This document shows positions 26,188 through 34,632 of a stretch of DNA of 64,000 nt, piece after piece (the stretch's first letter is position 1; each line of letters starts with the position of its first letter). The DNA lies in contig JAGVQM010000021.1 in NCBI GenBank assembly GCA_020051695.1, positions 248,001 to 312,000 on the forward strand, in the 5' to 3' direction. The notes beneath the pieces were generated by a model. That model saw only the letters and a program-made list of their open reading frames with translations, did no database searches and was not told the DNA's origin. Both the position numbers and the translations under genes were made by a program. The DNA is from Candidatus Zixiibacteriota bacterium. GTDB taxonomy: Bacteria > Zixibacteria > MSB-5A5 > WJJR01 > JAJRUJ01.

Positions 26188-28551
26188 CTACTCCAGCCCC
26201 TGCTCGGTTCGCCTGATAATCTCGTTCTGTAAGTCGGCGCCGAGGTCGACGAAATAATCGCTGTACCCCGCCACGCGGACGATCAAATCGCGATATTGTG
26301 CCGGGTGTTGCTGGGCTTTGCGTAATGTCTCGGCGGTGACCACATTAAATTGGATATGGTGGCCGTCCATCTTGAAATACGCGCGGACTAGGTGCCCTAA
26401 TTTTTCAATGCCGTCCCGGCTATCCAAAATTTGCGGCGTGAATTTTTGATTCAACAGCGTGCCGCCCGTGCGCAGGTGATCGATCTTGGCCGCCGATTTA
26501 AGGACCGCAGTAGGGCCGCGGCGGTCGGCGCCCTGTACGGGGGAGATACCCTCGGACAGCGGCTGACCCGCATGACGGCCGTCCGGCATTGCGCCGACCA
26601 CGCTGCCGAAATAGACATGTGATGTGGTCGGCAACAAATTTATGCGGAAATGCCCGCCCTTGGTATTGGGCCGGCCATCGACCGCCTTAAAGAAACTCTC
26701 GAATACTCGCCGCAGTATTTCATCGGGATAATCATCATCGTTGCCGTATTTGGGTGTTTCCTCCACAAACATTTGCCGGCTTTTATCGAAACCTTTGAAA
26801 TCGGTATCGAGGGTTTCCAGTAGTTCCGCCATTGTCAGGTTCCGCCGGTCAAAAACATGATATTTGATCGCAGTCAGTGAATCGGTGATGCTGCCTAACC
26901 CGACACCCTGAATATATGACGTATTATATCGCGCGCCGCCGTCGTTATAGTCCCGGCCATGGGCAATACAATCGTCGATCAACAGCGACAAAAACGGCGC
27001 GGGAAGATACTCGGCCCACAGCCGTTCGATGATGCGGTTGCCCTTGATTTTAATGTCAATAAAATGCCGCAATTGTCGTTCGAAAGCGGCATACAAATCA
27101 TCGAACATCTGGAATTCAACGGGATTTCCTGTTTCAAGCCCGATCTTTTTGCCGGTCCGGGGATCGACGCCGTTATGCAGCGTGATCTCCAGCACTTTGG
27201 TCAGATTGAAATACCCGGTAAGGATATAACTTTCCTTGCCGAATGCGCCGGTCTCCACGCACCCACTGGCCCCGCCGTTGCGGGCATCGGTGATCGATTT
27301 CCCCTGCCGGACCAGTTCCTGAATAATGGCGTCGGTGTTAAACAATGAGGGTTGGCCGTAGCCGGTTCTTATGATATTTAGCGCGCGGTGTAATAACCGG
27401 TCGGGGCTTTTCTTGCTGATTTGCACCATTGAGCTGGGTTGTAACAGGCGCATTTCCTCAATAACATCCAAAAGGAGATACGTTAACTCGTTGGCCGCAT
27501 CGGCGCCGTGTTCGTCGACACCGCCAAGGTTGATCAGGCAAAAATCGGTATAGGTGTTGCTTTCCTGCGCGGTCACGCCGACTTTGGGCGGCGCGGGTTG
27601 ATTGTTGAATTTAATCCAGAAGGCCTGTAGCAGTTCCCGCGTGCGTTCTTCGGTCAAGGTCCCGTCGGCCAGTCCGCGGCGGTAGAACGGCAGCAGGTGT
27701 TGATCGAGCCGCCCCGGATTGAACGAATCCCACGTGTTCAATTCGGTGATCACACCCAGATGCACAAACCAGTAGTACTGCAACGCCTCCCAGAACGTCT
27801 CCGGGGCGTACGCGGGGATCTGCGCACAGATCGCCGCCATTTGTAAAAGTTCGGTTTTGCGGGTCGCATCTTTTTCCCCGGCGGCCAGCTCGGTCAACCG
27901 ACGGGCGAAACGTCCGGCGTAATTGATCAACGCGAAGGCGGCAACGATCATCGCCTGCAGTTGCTGCCGTTTGGCCGGCGCCTGATCGTCACCGTAAAAA
28001 TCAAGCTTACGGATACTGACGTTGATCTCATCAATGAAATCCAAAAATCCCTTATGGTATATCTTGTCGTCCAGCACTGTATGCCCCGGCGCGCGTTGTT
28101 CCTGAAATTCGGTAAACACTCCAGCTTCGTAGGCGGCCCGCCATTCTGCGTCGACTTCTGCGAAAATGCGGTCACGAAGCGAACGCCCCGACCAGAAAGG
28201 GATAATGATGTCCCGTTGCATGTTTCGCGTTTGTTCATCAACGGTAAACGAGATTTTTTCGCGGCTGTCGAGGATTTGAAAATCATCCAGCGTATGCGTG
28301 CAAATTTCCGGGTAGGTCGGCGTGGCCTTGGGAGCGGGACCGCGCTCACCGACAATTAATTCACCGGCATTAATGCATATCTTTTTGTGCTCCAATAGAT
28401 ATGCAAACGCCCGCGCCCGCGCCACCGGGATCGATACCCGTTCGGCTTTCCCGCTTCGATAAAATTCAGTCAACAGCCGGGCCCGTTCCAGAGACAGGCA
28501 GGGGTGCGCCTCGAGACTCTGCTGCCGCAGTCGTTGGATCCGCTCGTTCAT
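26188..28551 (-). CDS. hypD: glycyl radical enzyme, trans-4-hydroxy-L-proline dehydratase type
   Basis: Removes water from trans-4-hydroxy-L-proline to give pyrroline-5-carboxylate, using a glycyl/thiyl radical; strictly anaerobic chemistry. The 787-residue protein matches my recollection of Clostridioides difficile HypD closely, with a constant offset of three residues. Thiyl Cys431 and Glu433 are in GGASGCVETGAFGKE, Tyr447 is in LTGYF, and His157 is in RAPGHTV. Asp336-Phe337 are in NTYTDF, Thr642 is in LLPTTSH, and the radical Gly762 is in RVAGYSDYF. Diol dehydratase and PFL signatures are absent. The start at ATG 28551 is five bases after the activase stop, so the two genes form an operon. 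Substrate identity is strongly suggested, not proven. Confidence 0.87.
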   Translation of the reverse strand: MNERIQRLRQQSLEAHPCLSLERARLLTEFYRSGKAERVSIPVARARAFAYLLEHKKICINAGELIVGERGPAPKATPTYPEICTHTLDDFQILDSREKISFTVDEQTRNMQRDIIIPFWSGRSLRDRIFAEVDAEWRAAYEAGVFTEFQEQRAPGHTVLDDKIYHKGFLDFIDEINVSIRKLDFYGDDQAPAKRQQLQAMIVAAFALINYAGRFARRLTELAAGEKDATRKTELLQMAAICAQIPAYAPETFWEALQYYWFVHLGVITELNTWDSFNPGRLDQHLLPFYRRGLADGTLTEERTRELLQAFWIKFNNQPAPPKVGVTAQESNTYTDFCLINLGGVDEHGADAANELTYLLLDVIEEMRLLQPSSMVQISKKSPDRLLHRALNIIRTGYGQPSLFNTDAIIQELVRQGKSITDARNGGASGCVETGAFGKESYILTGYFNLTKVLEITLHNGVDPRTGKKIGLETGNPVEFQMFDDLYAAFERQLRHFIDIKIKGNRIIERLWAEYLPAPFLSLLIDDCIAHGRDYNDGGARYNTSYIQGVGLGSITDSLTAIKYHVFDRRNLTMAELLETLDTDFKGFDKSRQMFVEETPKYGNDDDYPDEILRRVFESFFKAVDGRPNTKGGHFRINLLPTTSHVYFGSVVGAMPDGRHAGQPLSEGISPVQGADRRGPTAVLKSAAKIDHLRTGGTLLNQKFTPQILDSRDGIEKLGHLVRAYFKMDGHHIQFNVVTAETLRKAQQHPAQYRDLIVRVAGYSDYFVDLGADLQNEIIRRTEQGLE

Positions 28552-28556
28552 CTGTT

Positions 28557-29390
28557 TTAACCCCCTACGTGCACCAGGTATCCACGGGCGCGAAACCGTC
28601 CGGCACACACCTCCAGCATATCTTTCGACTGTGTCTGCCGGGGTTCCAGCCGCTGGGGCAGGTTGAACTTCCTGCGTTTGTTTTCGCCTAGAACGTTATA
28701 CGGCAACAGGCAAACCTCATTGACTTTATTGAGCCGGTCAAGGTAAGCCAGGATGGCATCCAGGTTCTCTTCGGTATCAGTGATCCCGGGAATCAAGGGG
28801 ACCCGCACCTGGATATCCAAATCATGCTGCGCCAAAATGGAGAGATTTTCCAAAATCAATTGATTTGAAGCGCCGGTCAATTTGACATGAATTTGTTCGT
28901 CCATGAGTTTGAGGTCATATAAGTACAAATCCACCAAACCGTTGATCCTCGCAAAATCCTCCGGGGGCGCACAGCCGGAAGTGTCCACCGCGGTGTGGAT
29001 ATGGTGATCCTTACACGCCTGTAAAAGCGCCGTGAGAAAATCGATTTGGTGCAATGGTTCGCCGCCGGAGAACGTCACCCCGCCGCCGGATTGATCATAG
29101 AAGATGACGTCTTTCAATACCTCAGTCATCACCTCCTTGATTGTCACCTCCCGGCCTATTATTTCTTCTTTGACTATCTCCCGGTCGGCGCCGTGGATCC
29201 GGCTACGGACCTCGATTCGTTCCACGCCGGTGTGTCGGCTTTCGGGGTTATGGCACCACCAGCAATCGAGCGGGCAACCCTTGAAAAAGACCGTAGTGCG
29301 AATCCCCGGACCGTCGTGGATCGCGTATTTTTTAATATCGAAAATCGTCCCGGTGGGCGGCATCTGGTGGTCCTGTCTCTCCGTCGTCAT
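28557..29390 (-). CDS. hypE: glycyl radical enzyme activase (radical SAM), HypE/PflA type
   Basis: Installs the glycyl radical on the partner HypD by cleaving SAM. The radical-SAM cluster motif is Cys39, Cys43, Cys46 (GCPLDCWWCHNPE), followed by VTFSGGEPLHQ. The 277-residue protein lacks the two extra iron-sulphur clusters that most activases other than PflA carry: the segment between CHNPES and REVTIKEVM is only about 28 residues and holds no Cys. Start uncertain: ATG 29390 (no clear ribosome site) or ATG 29363 (AGGA seven bases before). It is the first gene of the hypE-hypD operon. Confidence 0.88.
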   Translation of the reverse strand: MTTERQDHQMPPTGTIFDIKKYAIHDGPGIRTTVFFKGCPLDCWWCHNPESRHTGVERIEVRSRIHGADREIVKEEIIGREVTIKEVMTEVLKDVIFYDQSGGGVTFSGGEPLHQIDFLTALLQACKDHHIHTAVDTSGCAPPEDFARINGLVDLYLYDLKLMDEQIHVKLTGASNQLILENLSILAQHDLDIQVRVPLIPGITDTEENLDAILAYLDRLNKVNEVCLLPYNVLGENKRRKFNLPQRLEPRQTQSKDMLEVCAGRFRARGYLVHVGG

Positions 29391-29676
29391 ATCTTATTAT
29401 CGTCGGTAAAGTTACGTGCGATACGCCTTGGAATCAAGCAGCCGGACGACAATATCCGCCGGGTTTTACTCCTGTCGCCGGATGATAATTGAAAGTAATA
29501 AACTTGACTTATTCATTATCCGGCATTAACTTAAGGCAACTGAATATTCGTTTTGCCGTTATCTCGGCAATGACTATGGTCACCCGGACAATGGCGGCAC
29601 GTGGTGAGTGGATTATTTAATGAACTCGGCAGTCCGGTCGAAGCGAGCGGACACTACCGTTCAATGGAGGTGCAAG
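29391..29676. other. divergent promoter region between hypE and the surface-protein gene
   Basis: AT-rich centre (29480-29540). On the plus strand, TTGACT (29504-29509), 17 bases, then TAACTT (29527-29532) is a possible promoter for the surface protein. No clear regulator site was found for hypED. Confidence 0.35.
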
Positions 29677-31263
29677 ATGCGTTCAGGTTTGGCTGTAGTG
29701 CTGGTCGTGAGTATCGCTTTTGGTGCTGTTACCGTCGCAAGCGCCGATATTCCTCGGTTGATTACATACCAGGGTCGGCTTGCCGATGACACCGGCACAC
29801 CGGTGGCCGATGGCGATTATATCCTGGTGTTCAGCATGTACGACGACAGCACTGGCGGTTCACTCCTGTGGACGGAAACACAAAACGTCACGGTTCAGGG
29901 CGGGTTGTTCGATGTCCAGTTAGGCATCACCGAAATATTGGGCGCCGATTTGTTTGCGGGCTACCCCAATCTATTCCTGGGGCTGAACATCAGCGGCCTG
30001 CCGCAAATGACGCCGCGCACGCGGCTGACGTCCGGCGCGTTCAGTTTTCATGCGCTGTCCGTGGCGGATGATGCCGTCGGCAGTTCAGAAATTGACGACG
30101 GTTCGATTTTGTCGGAAGATATTGGGCAGAACGGGGCAACTGATGGTCAAGTGCTGGTCTGGAAAACATCTTCCTGGCTTCCCTACGACCTGCCCGCCGG
30201 CGATATCACCGGGGTGACTGCCGGAAACGGGTTGAGCGGTGGAGGGACTTCTGGTGGAGTGACGCTGAACGTCGGTGAGGGCGCCGGTGTCGATGTCTCT
30301 GCAGATCAAATCGCGCTCGACATCGCCTATACCGATGACCGCTATCTTAATGCCGACGGCGATACCCTGACCGGCTTGTTGTTGTTGGATGAACCCACCG
30401 ACGGGATCTGGGATGCCATACTCAACGGGAATGTGAACGACGGGGGGCTTCTGCTGTTGAATCAGGAGGACGGCACATACGGGATGCGGCTCTATGGCGG
30501 CAGCACGACGAATGGTTCTGAAATTTATATGTACGACACCGCAGGCACCCGGACAATAAGACTCGATGCGGATGCCGAGGGGAATTCCGCCGCGCAATTG
30601 CCCGATGGTTCGATTTCGGATACTGAAATTCAAGATGAACCGGGGATTGCGGCTGATAATAATTCGTTAGATTTCACGTTGACGGATGAAATGCTCGGGC
30701 TGATAAGTCTTTCCATCACCATCCCCACCTCGGGGTATATTGTTGTTGAGGGCAAGTGTTACGGGGAAACATATGGCACCACCGGGGGTAATTATGGATA
30801 TGTTCAAATTGACGAGACTCCCGGCGGAATCGACGCCTATCCCTATTATGCACGGTTCGGGCTGGGCAATCACGCCGGCACCGGTCACAATTTTTTTCCA
30901 GTGTATGTGACCCGGGTCTATCAAAAATCAGCCGGGACGTATACTTTCTACATGGAGGGCATCGCTGATCCGTTCAACGGTGCCGGGGCCGTCACGAAAA
31001 CCTGGGATCACATGATCACCGCGACTTTTTATCCCACGTCGTATGGGTCTGTTTCCACGCTGGTTGCCTCCGGCGAAGCCGGCCAATTCGAGAACGCCGT
31101 CCCCGAAATAACAACACGCACAAGTCCTGACGGGGCCGCAACAACGCAGACCATGTATCGCGTGGATTTGCGTGAACTGGAATTGAAAGAAGCCCGGCTG
31201 GAGGCCGAACTGGAAAAGACGCGGCGGGAATTGTTGGAGGCCCGCACGGCAGGGGAACGTTGA
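29677..31263 (+). CDS. secreted surface / fibre-like protein with C-terminal coiled coil
   Basis: A 528-residue exported protein. A signal peptide (MRSGLAVVLVVSIAFGAVTVASA) is followed by IPRLITYQGRLADDTGTPVADG, a conserved opening found in many large secreted proteins of FCB bacteria. The middle contains short repeats of tail-fibre style (GVTAGNGLSGGGTSGGVTLNV, DDRYLNADGDTLTG), a beta-sandwich-like part, and the last 40 residues form a charged coiled coil (ELELKEARLEAELEKTRREL). This suggests a trimeric fibre. GGAGGT precedes the ATG at 29677. It converges with the ATL gene. Its role (adhesin, surface layer) is unknown. Confidence 0.8.
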   Translation: MRSGLAVVLVVSIAFGAVTVASADIPRLITYQGRLADDTGTPVADGDYILVFSMYDDSTGGSLLWTETQNVTVQGGLFDVQLGITEILGADLFAGYPNLFLGLNISGLPQMTPRTRLTSGAFSFHALSVADDAVGSSEIDDGSILSEDIGQNGATDGQVLVWKTSSWLPYDLPAGDITGVTAGNGLSGGGTSGGVTLNVGEGAGVDVSADQIALDIAYTDDRYLNADGDTLTGLLLLDEPTDGIWDAILNGNVNDGGLLLLNQEDGTYGMRLYGGSTTNGSEIYMYDTAGTRTIRLDADAEGNSAAQLPDGSISDTEIQDEPGIAADNNSLDFTLTDEMLGLISLSITIPTSGYIVVEGKCYGETYGTTGGNYGYVQIDETPGGIDAYPYYARFGLGNHAGTGHNFFPVYVTRVYQKSAGTYTFYMEGIADPFNGAGAVTKTWDHMITATFYPTSYGSVSTLVASGEAGQFENAVPEITTRTSPDGAATTQTMYRVDLRELELKEARLEAELEKTRRELLEARTAGER

Positions 31264-31289
31264 CGCCTCGTCTGGGGTGACCGACTCAC

Positions 31290-31604
31290 CTAGAAAAGAA
31301 CGGGCCACTGGTATCTTTCCAGGTCGATCCGGTCGTCCGAATCGAAAACAATTCGCTCTTTTTTCAGCAGCGCTTTTTGTTGCTCATAGCCGCGGCCCGG
31401 TTTGAGTGAGATCTTTCCCTTCCAGTTAATCACCCGGTGCCAGGGGAGATGTTCTTTCTCCGCTGCCGAGTGCAATGTCCGCACGACCTGCCGGGCGGCG
31501 CGGGGGTTCCCAGCCAAGGCGGCGATTTGACCGTAGGTGGCCACACTGCCCCGGGGAATCTGTTTAATCACCTCGATCACCCGTTGATGAAATGAATCCG
31601 CCAT
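31290..31604 (-). CDS. atl: alkyltransferase-like protein (ATL, MGMT fold without catalytic Cys)
   Basis: A 104-residue DNA-binding domain of O6-alkylguanine alkyltransferase type. The helix-turn-helix (GSVATYGQIAALAGNPRAARQVV) with its Arg finger is present. The active-site box PCHRV reads PWHRVINWKGKIS, with Trp for Cys. This is the hallmark of ATL proteins, which bind alkylated guanine and pass the lesion to nucleotide excision repair instead of repairing it directly. The start at 31604 (MADSFHQRVIEVIKQIP) fits the family; an upstream extension to 31724 looks unlikely. It converges with the surface-protein gene. Confidence 0.93.
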   Translation of the reverse strand: MADSFHQRVIEVIKQIPRGSVATYGQIAALAGNPRAARQVVRTLHSAAEKEHLPWHRVINWKGKISLKPGRGYEQQKALLKKERIVFDSDDRIDLERYQWPVLF

Positions 31605-31711
31605 ACGCCAAACATATCGGTTCCCTGCGTTACCGGCAAGCCGATAGTCCGGCAGGCGGCCGACCCCGTTAGTGTTCATCAGCAGGTTCTCGCAAAAATC
31701 ATTGTGCGCCC

Positions 31712-32914
31712 ATGCGTATGACATTCATGCACCGGATCAGTTATAATCCCCACCGCCCCACCGGCCTGCATGTAGATGCGGAGACGACTGCGGCGTTCAC
31801 CAGTCCGGATATTCAGGCGGTGCATTTATCGCTTGAGGAGTATTGCCCGACGCCGCTGATCGAACTGCCGGGTCTGGCCGCGCGGCTCGGACTGGGGCGA
31901 GTGCTGGTCAAAGATGAAGCCCACCGGTTCGGCCTGAAAGCGTTCAAGGCGCTGGGGGCGTCGTACGCAGTGTCCCGGCTGATTAAAGAGCAATTCGCCG
32001 CCGAAGGCCGATTTGTGGCTCTGGCCAAAGATTTTTACCGGCAAACGGATTTGATCCGGCCCGGCCAGTTTACGTTCTGCACCGCCACCGACGGCAACCA
32101 CGGGCGCGGCGTGGCGTGGGTGGCGCGCAAGCTGCGGCAGCATGCGGTGATTTACATGCCGAAAAATTCCGCCGTGGCACGGATAAATAATATCCTGGGC
32201 GAGGGCGCGAAGGTCACTGTCATCGACGGGCCTTATGATGATGCGGTCAGACAAGCCGCGCATGACGCAGAGACGAACGGCTGGACGATCATTTCCGATA
32301 CTTCATGGCCGGGGTATGAATGTATCCCCCGCTGGATCATGGCGGGATATCTTACGATGTTTCGGGAAATACACGATGTCCTAACAAAGGCCGACCGCAT
32401 CGACGCCGTGCTCGTGCAAGGTGGAGTGGGCACGCTGGCGGCTGCGGCGTCCTGGTATTACAATATCGAGAATCCAACTCATTCCATACGGTTGATTGCG
32501 GTGGAACCGGTTACTGCGGCCTGCCTCAAGGCCTCGATTGACTCGCCCGGCGGGGAACCGCGTTCGATTCATGGGGAATCCAACACGATCATGGCGGGAC
32601 TGAACTGCGGGACACCCTCACCGACGGCCTGGCCGCTAATCAAACAGGGTTTTGCCGCTTTCATGACGGTATCGGATGATATTTGCATTCGGGCAATGCG
32701 GACGTTCCATTATCCGTATGCCGCTGATCCAAGGATTATTTCCGGGGAATCGGGCGCGGCAGGTCTGGCAGGTTTGTTATCGTTATGTGAGGATACCACG
32801 ATGTCTGCGGTCCGTGACAAACTGGGGTTGGGCCGCACCGCGACGATCTTACTGTTGAACACTGAGGGCGACACCGACCCGGAGTCATTTGGACGCTTGG
32901 TGCGATCTACCTGA
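31712..32914 (+). CDS. dpaL: diaminopropionate ammonia-lyase
   Basis: PLP enzyme (fold type II, 400 residues) that turns 2,3-diaminopropionate into pyruvate and two ammonia. Family marks: TPLIELPGLA near the N-terminus, KDEAHRFGLKAFKALGAS with the PLP Lys at about residue 79, TATDGNHGRGVAWVA, the glycine-rich phosphate loop VQGGVGTLAAAA, and SGESGAAGLAGL near the end. The start is uncertain (ATG at 31712, 31718 or 31727; none has a clear ribosome site). It stands alone, divergent from the ATL gene. Together with HypDE it suggests amino-acid fermentation or scavenging. Confidence 0.92.
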   Translation: MRMTFMHRISYNPHRPTGLHVDAETTAAFTSPDIQAVHLSLEEYCPTPLIELPGLAARLGLGRVLVKDEAHRFGLKAFKALGASYAVSRLIKEQFAAEGRFVALAKDFYRQTDLIRPGQFTFCTATDGNHGRGVAWVARKLRQHAVIYMPKNSAVARINNILGEGAKVTVIDGPYDDAVRQAAHDAETNGWTIISDTSWPGYECIPRWIMAGYLTMFREIHDVLTKADRIDAVLVQGGVGTLAAAASWYYNIENPTHSIRLIAVEPVTAACLKASIDSPGGEPRSIHGESNTIMAGLNCGTPSPTAWPLIKQGFAAFMTVSDDICIRAMRTFHYPYAADPRIISGESGAAGLAGLLSLCEDTTMSAVRDKLGLGRTATILLLNTEGDTDPESFGRLVRST

Positions 32915-32960
32915 ACTCCGGTTTTTTCTCCGCCTCGCCGGCGTGTACGCCGCATATCGT

Positions 32961-34346
32961 TTATCTTATCCTCGCCGATGATACCATCGGATCCCAGGGC
33001 GGCAAAACCTCAGCTGTGGTCTCAAACAGCGCGAGGATTTCCCGGGGGATGTATTCCTTTCGCAGTACGACAACCTGGACGTACTGGTCAAACCACTCAT
33101 CGAGCATGAGGAAGTAACCCTGCTTACCCTTCTTGTCACCCCAGGAATTTTCTACCAGCCACTTACGCACCTTGCCGCCCTCGAGATCGATCCCGGTAAA
33201 AACCATATTGTGAGTCGGGATGCTGGAATAGGTTTCGAAGAGGTCCCGGCGGGACAGCGTGAAATCCATGCCGTACAGTGACGCATCATCGTACAAATCG
33301 GGAATCATTAAGCCGTGCTCGGCGCTCGACTCCCGGCCCACATCACAACCAAACCAGACCACGGTACTGTCCAGCAATGATTGTTTGGTCAGTGCTTTCA
33401 TGAGGGGAAGCGGGCAGTTGACGAAATACATATTCGGTTGGTCATAAACCGTCCGGTCGAGGTCAATTTCATATTTCTTATTGAACTGGAGAGTCGGGAC
33501 CGAGTATAGCGGATAGTACTCAGCCAGCGCGCCACCGATCACCTCCTGATAAAATTCCCTGGGCGTACAAGTCGGGTGGGTAGTGAGTGTCGTATCCTGT
33601 TGCATATAGCGCCACTGAAATTCCCTCGGCGGCAAACCAAAATTGATCGCTAAAATTCTATATACGTCCTGCAGCGCCGTCATTTTGATCAGCGGGATGC
33701 TGTCCGGAACACTTGCATGCCGGATCTCGACTGCCGCCCGCTTCAATCGCAAACCCAGGACATTGACGACATAATCAGAATGCGACGAACTATATGTCTC
33801 AGGCATTATTTCTTTGGGCACGATGCCGTATTTTTTGACCAGCTCCACAAAACCCAGCCAGTTTTCTCCGTCGTTGACATGCGTTTTCATCAGAAACTCG
33901 ACCATGCGGTCGGTATATGGTTTGTCTTTCGTCTGAATGATCGCCTCAAGGAACAGATTGGCCCGTTCCAGTTTCTCAAAAAAGTAAAGATAATTCTGCG
34001 ACAATTCAAGGTCATCACAGTTCAGTTTTTTCGCCGCAATGGGTCGCAGGATGTTCAGCCCGGAAAACATCCAGCACCGGCCGGTCTGTTGTTGATCGGT
34101 GATTCTCTGACCGTCAAGGCGCAGCGTGAAAAACGTATCGACCGCAATGATTTGTTCCCAACTTTGGGTCACCTTTCTCCCATCGACCTGCGCCACAGCA
34201 TGCTGGGCCGCCCGAAGTACGGCATCGGGCGTACAGGAACGCTCGAGTTCGTTCAAAACCTGCGGTGTAATGCCCCCGGATTCCTGCGCGCAAAGACTAA
34301 TGGGCAGCACAAACACGCCAACCAGGACAGTCAATAATCTGTTCAT
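32961..34346 (-). CDS. exported C1B cysteine peptidase (bleomycin hydrolase / PepC type)
   Basis: A papain-fold aminopeptidase of 461 residues. Oxyanion Gln85 and nucleophile Cys91 are in DQQQTGRCWMFSGLN, the catalytic His is in SIPTHNMVFTGID and Asn in VENSWGDKKGKQG; all are intact. Unlike cytosolic bleomycin hydrolases it starts with a signal peptide (MNRLLTVLVGVFVLPISLCAQ), so it acts outside the cytoplasm, as in many Bacteroidetes relatives. A truncated and frameshifted copy of its last third lies at 46800-47190. It is on the opposite strand to dpaL and converges with it. Confidence 0.93.
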   Translation of the reverse strand: MNRLLTVLVGVFVLPISLCAQESGGITPQVLNELERSCTPDAVLRAAQHAVAQVDGRKVTQSWEQIIAVDTFFTLRLDGQRITDQQQTGRCWMFSGLNILRPIAAKKLNCDDLELSQNYLYFFEKLERANLFLEAIIQTKDKPYTDRMVEFLMKTHVNDGENWLGFVELVKKYGIVPKEIMPETYSSSHSDYVVNVLGLRLKRAAVEIRHASVPDSIPLIKMTALQDVYRILAINFGLPPREFQWRYMQQDTTLTTHPTCTPREFYQEVIGGALAEYYPLYSVPTLQFNKKYEIDLDRTVYDQPNMYFVNCPLPLMKALTKQSLLDSTVVWFGCDVGRESSAEHGLMIPDLYDDASLYGMDFTLSRRDLFETYSSIPTHNMVFTGIDLEGGKVRKWLVENSWGDKKGKQGYFLMLDEWFDQYVQVVVLRKEYIPREILALFETTAEVLPPWDPMVSSARIR

Positions 34347-34502
34347 GGACTACCTCCGTTAAACCGGCCGGCCCAGACCTGTTTCCCCTGTCGGTTCAGA
34401 CCGTGCCGGACGACGCGACTCCGTGGCTATCGCCGGTTCAAGATAGTATGCATCGAGAAATTGGACAACAATTTAAAAAGGGGCGCCTTAATGCTTTTGC
34501 CG

Positions 34503-34531
34503 TTGCCGCTCCCCGAGTGTGCGAATATAAT
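34503..34531 (+). promoter_or_regulatory. sigma-70-type promoter of the YeiH-type transporter gene
   Basis: TTGCCG (34503-34508), a 17-base spacer, and a perfect TATAAT (34526-34531), about 100 bases before the start codon. The surrounding 34480-34590 is AT-rich. Confidence 0.55.
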
Positions 34532-34632
34532 TTGTTCATTTATTTTTCTTGACAAGCATCATCAATTCAATCAATTCTAGGAACTGGTACGCAGGCGATG
34601 GGTCGGCCGGTTTGGCGGGAGGTTAATGAATA

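Noticed and set aside
26188-29390. Pyruvate formate-lyase or glycerol/propanediol dehydratase system
   Set aside because: The active-site wording SGCVETGAFGKE and the full set of HypD residues fit hydroxyproline dehydratase better; no microcompartment or formate genes nearby.
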